DNA of 13,949 nucleotides, from assembly GCA_005883175.1 (NCBI GenBank), contig VAYV01000064.1, positions 1 through 13,949 on the forward strand, in the 5' to 3' direction. Positions 12,768 through 13,949 of this stretch are shown in pieces. Source of the DNA: Actinomycetota bacterium (GTDB lineage: Bacteria > Actinomycetota > AC-67). The notes beneath the pieces were generated by a model that worked only from the letters and a program-made list of their open reading frames with translations, was not told the DNA's origin and did not search any database. The position numbers were made by a program, and so were the translations under genes. The number at the start of each line of letters is the position of its first letter. Positions within the stretch are counted from its first letter, which is position 1.

Positions 12768-13280
12768 TCAGTAACCCGTCGCTCCGTCGATCAGCTCTCG
12801 CATGATGTCCGCGTGCCCGTTGTGACGGGCCGTCTCTTCGATCATGTGGATCATCAGCCACCGCAGGTCCATCGTTCCGCGGCGCGGGTGCGTGAAGGTC
12901 TGGTCGAGCGACTGCGCGCGCGCATAGATCTCTCGGCTTCGTTCACACGCGCGCCGGTATCCGGCAACGATCTGTTCGGTCGTCTCTTCCGGCTGGACAT
13001 GGAAGTCGAGGTCGGGGTCGTCCGCAGAGTCGAACATGTGGGGCTCTCCCGTCGCAGCGAAGTTGACGACGAACCATCCGTGCTCGACGGCGGTGAGGTG
13101 TTTGACGAGACCGAGCAAGCACAAGCCCGAGGGCACCATGACACGGCGAAGCTGCTCGTCGTCCACACCGTCGATCTTCCAGAGCAGCGTTTGTCGCTGG
13201 CTGTCGAGCCAGGCGGCGAGTGCCGGGCGTTCTGCCTCGACGAACCGGACGACGTTCCGTTCGTACGGCGCGGATGACAC
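12768..13280 (-). CDS. DinB superfamily (DUF664, mycothiol transferase-like) protein
   Basis: A 170-residue four-helix-bundle protein of the DinB/YfiT-like superfamily, DUF664 branch. Known relatives are metal-dependent thiol transferases using bacillithiol or mycothiol. The expected metal-ligand histidines are visible: His61 in GLVKHLTAVEHGWF, and His153 and His156 in EETARHNGHADIMREL. The substrate pocket sequence around HPRRGTMDLRWLMIHMIEE is typical. Mycothiol production is plausible because ino1 is in the same window, but no mycothiol gene proper is present. The frame is open to 13349, but GTG at 13278-13280 has a perfect AGGAGG 5 nt upstream and begins the family-like sequence, so the extra 23 residues are discarded. 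It is divergent from the MMPL gene. Confidence 0.9.
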   Translation of the reverse strand: MSSAPYERNVVRFVEAERPALAAWLDSQRQTLLWKIDGVDDEQLRRVMVPSGLCLLGLVKHLTAVEHGWFVVNFAATGEPHMFDSADDPDLDFHVQPEETTEQIVAGYRRACERSREIYARAQSLDQTFTHPRRGTMDLRWLMIHMIEETARHNGHADIMRELIDGATGY

Positions 13281-13355
13281 GGGAACCTCCTGGTACGGGC
13301 GCGAATGGCTCACTCTAGGTCCGCTCTCCCGCGGCACGCGCTTTTTCACAACGTC

Positions 13356-13385
13356 TTGACACTCGAGCGAGCCTCGTCATAAGTT
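13356..13385 (+). promoter_or_regulatory. Promoter of the MMPL gene
   Basis: A perfect TTGACA (13356-13361) is followed after 18 bp by TAAGTT (13380-13385). The start point would be near 13392, inside the inverted repeat at 13384-13410, with a leader of about 36 nt including AAGGGGG as ribosome site. The region is clearly AT-richer than its surroundings. Confidence 0.65.
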
Positions 13386-13410
13386 ATCGCTGTTAAGTAA
13401 ACACTGATAA
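13384..13410. promoter_or_regulatory. Inverted repeat, candidate repressor operator for the MMPL gene
   Basis: TTATCGCTGTT (13384-13394) and AACACTGATAA (13400-13410) are inverted arms matching at 9 of 11 positions (TTATCnnTGTT) around AAGTA. A flanking direct repeat ATAAGTT occurs at 13379-13385 and 13407-13413. The site covers the end of the -10 box and the predicted start point, a usual place for a TetR-type repressor; the regulator itself is not in the window. Confidence 0.55.
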
Positions 13411-13427
13411 GTTGTAAGGGGGATGCC

Positions 13428-13949
13428 ATGCTCGCTCGCGTGGGTGCGTTCACCGTCCGCCGTCGCCGCGCGGTGGTGATCTCTGCCGTCGTCGGGCTGA
13501 TCATCGCCGGTGTGCTCGGCGGAACGGTCGTGAAGAAGCTCTCGACCGGGGGGTTCACCGATCCCAACAGCGAATCCGCGCGCGCAGAGCGCACGCTGCT
13601 GCAAACGTTCCACTTCGGGAACCCGAACCTCGTCTTGCTCGTCACCGCCAAGAAGGGCTCCGTCGACGCGCCCGCCGTGCGCCGACACGGCCTCGCGCTG
13701 ACCGCCACTCTTTCGAAAGAGAAGGACGTCGCGCGCGCGCTCTCGTATTGGTCACTCGGTTCGCCACCGCCGCTCCACAGCAAGAACGGCGCGCAAGCCC
13801 TCGTGCTCGCCTACATCTCCGGCACCGACGACCACGTTCGCGAGCGAGCCGGCGAGCTGACGACGAAGTACACGCGCGCGGACAAGACGATCTCGGTTGC
13901 GGTCGGCGGTCAGGCGGCCGTCTTCAAGCAGGTCGGCGACCGGGTCGAG
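13428..13949 (+). CDS. MMPL family (RND-type) transporter, 5' part
   Basis: The frame from ATG 13428 is open to the window edge, giving 174 N-terminal residues of a much larger protein. It begins MLARVGAFTVRRRRAVVISA; residues 15-36 are the first membrane helix, and the following segment LSTGGFTDPNSESARAERTL is the MMPL hallmark around the first outer loop. Residues 45-174 are the start of the periplasm-facing porter domain (NPNLVLLVTAKKG, ALVLAYISGTDD, ISVAVGGQAAVFKQV). MMPL proteins export lipids, glycolipids or drugs using the proton gradient; the substrate cannot be told. AAGGGGG lies 7 nt upstream of the ATG. A strong promoter with an overlapping inverted repeat precedes it, so expression is probably repressor-controlled. 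Confidence 0.92.
   Translation, partial: MLARVGAFTVRRRRAVVISAVVGLIIAGVLGGTVVKKLSTGGFTDPNSESARAERTLLQTFHFGNPNLVLLVTAKKGSVDAPAVRRHGLALTATLSKEKDVARALSYWSLGSPPPLHSKNGAQALVLAYISGTDDHVRERAGELTTKYTRADKTISVAVGGQAAVFKQVGDRVE

Noticed and set aside
13281..13349. Upstream extension of the DinB gene by 23 residues
   Set aside because: GTG at 13280 is preceded by AGGAGG at ideal spacing, and the extension is Arg/Ser/Pro-rich with no family similarity.

Overview
The window is a GC-rich, densely packed stretch of chromosome from an actinobacterium, probably a deep-branching or uncultured lineage of Actinomycetota. The evidence is the gene set: nickel superoxide dismutase with its maturation protease, actinobacterial-type inositol-3-phosphate synthase, a DUF5318 zinc-ribbon protein, a class A penicillin-binding protein with a Pro/Ser/Thr tail, a GT87 membrane glycosyltransferase, a CGNR zinc-finger protein, a DinB/DUF664 protein and an MMPL transporter. 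GTG starts, short 4-bp gene overlaps and TTGAC..TANNNT promoters fit this. No tRNA, rRNA, CRISPR array, insertion sequence or phage gene was seen.

Layout. 1-2019: the 3' end of a VOC (glyoxalase-fold) gene, a terminator palindrome, sodN (-) divergent from its processing protease sodX (+), then a patatin-like phospholipase (-) convergent with sodX. 2196-5660: a leftward operon padR > ino1 > MFS transporter, driven by a clear promoter whose start point abuts a perfect inverted repeat, the likely PadR operator. 5700-6380: a secreted trypsin-like serine protease (-). 6526-10993: a rightward envelope/heme block of DUF5318, PBP1, an interrupted GT87 glycosyltransferase and a chlorite-dismutase-family coproheme decarboxylase. 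10990-11846: a DUF779 protein (-) divergent from a small membrane-anchored unknown (+). 11886-12758: a promoter and a two-gene unit (79-aa unknown and CGNR/ABATE zinc-finger regulator). 12768-13280: a DinB-like protein (-). 13356-13949: a promoter/operator and the first 174 codons of an MMPL transporter.

The core (ino1, padR, DUF5318, PBP1, GT87) matches, as I remember it, the ino1-Rv0047c-Rv0049-ponA1-Rv0051 neighbourhood of Mycobacterium tuberculosis, which leads into rpsF. Here a secreted protease sits inside the block and the heme gene follows where rpsF would be expected.

I found no convincing undescribed multi-gene system. The points most worth a second look are the GT87 gene with an apparent internal deletion and frameshift, the autoregulatory-looking PadR operator, a recurrent pattern of TANNNT boxes 6-9 nt before start codons (leaderless mRNAs), the operator in front of the MMPL gene, and a soluble C-terminal domain fused to the MFS transporter. 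All positions are from reading by eye; family assignments are from motif recognition, with no database search.
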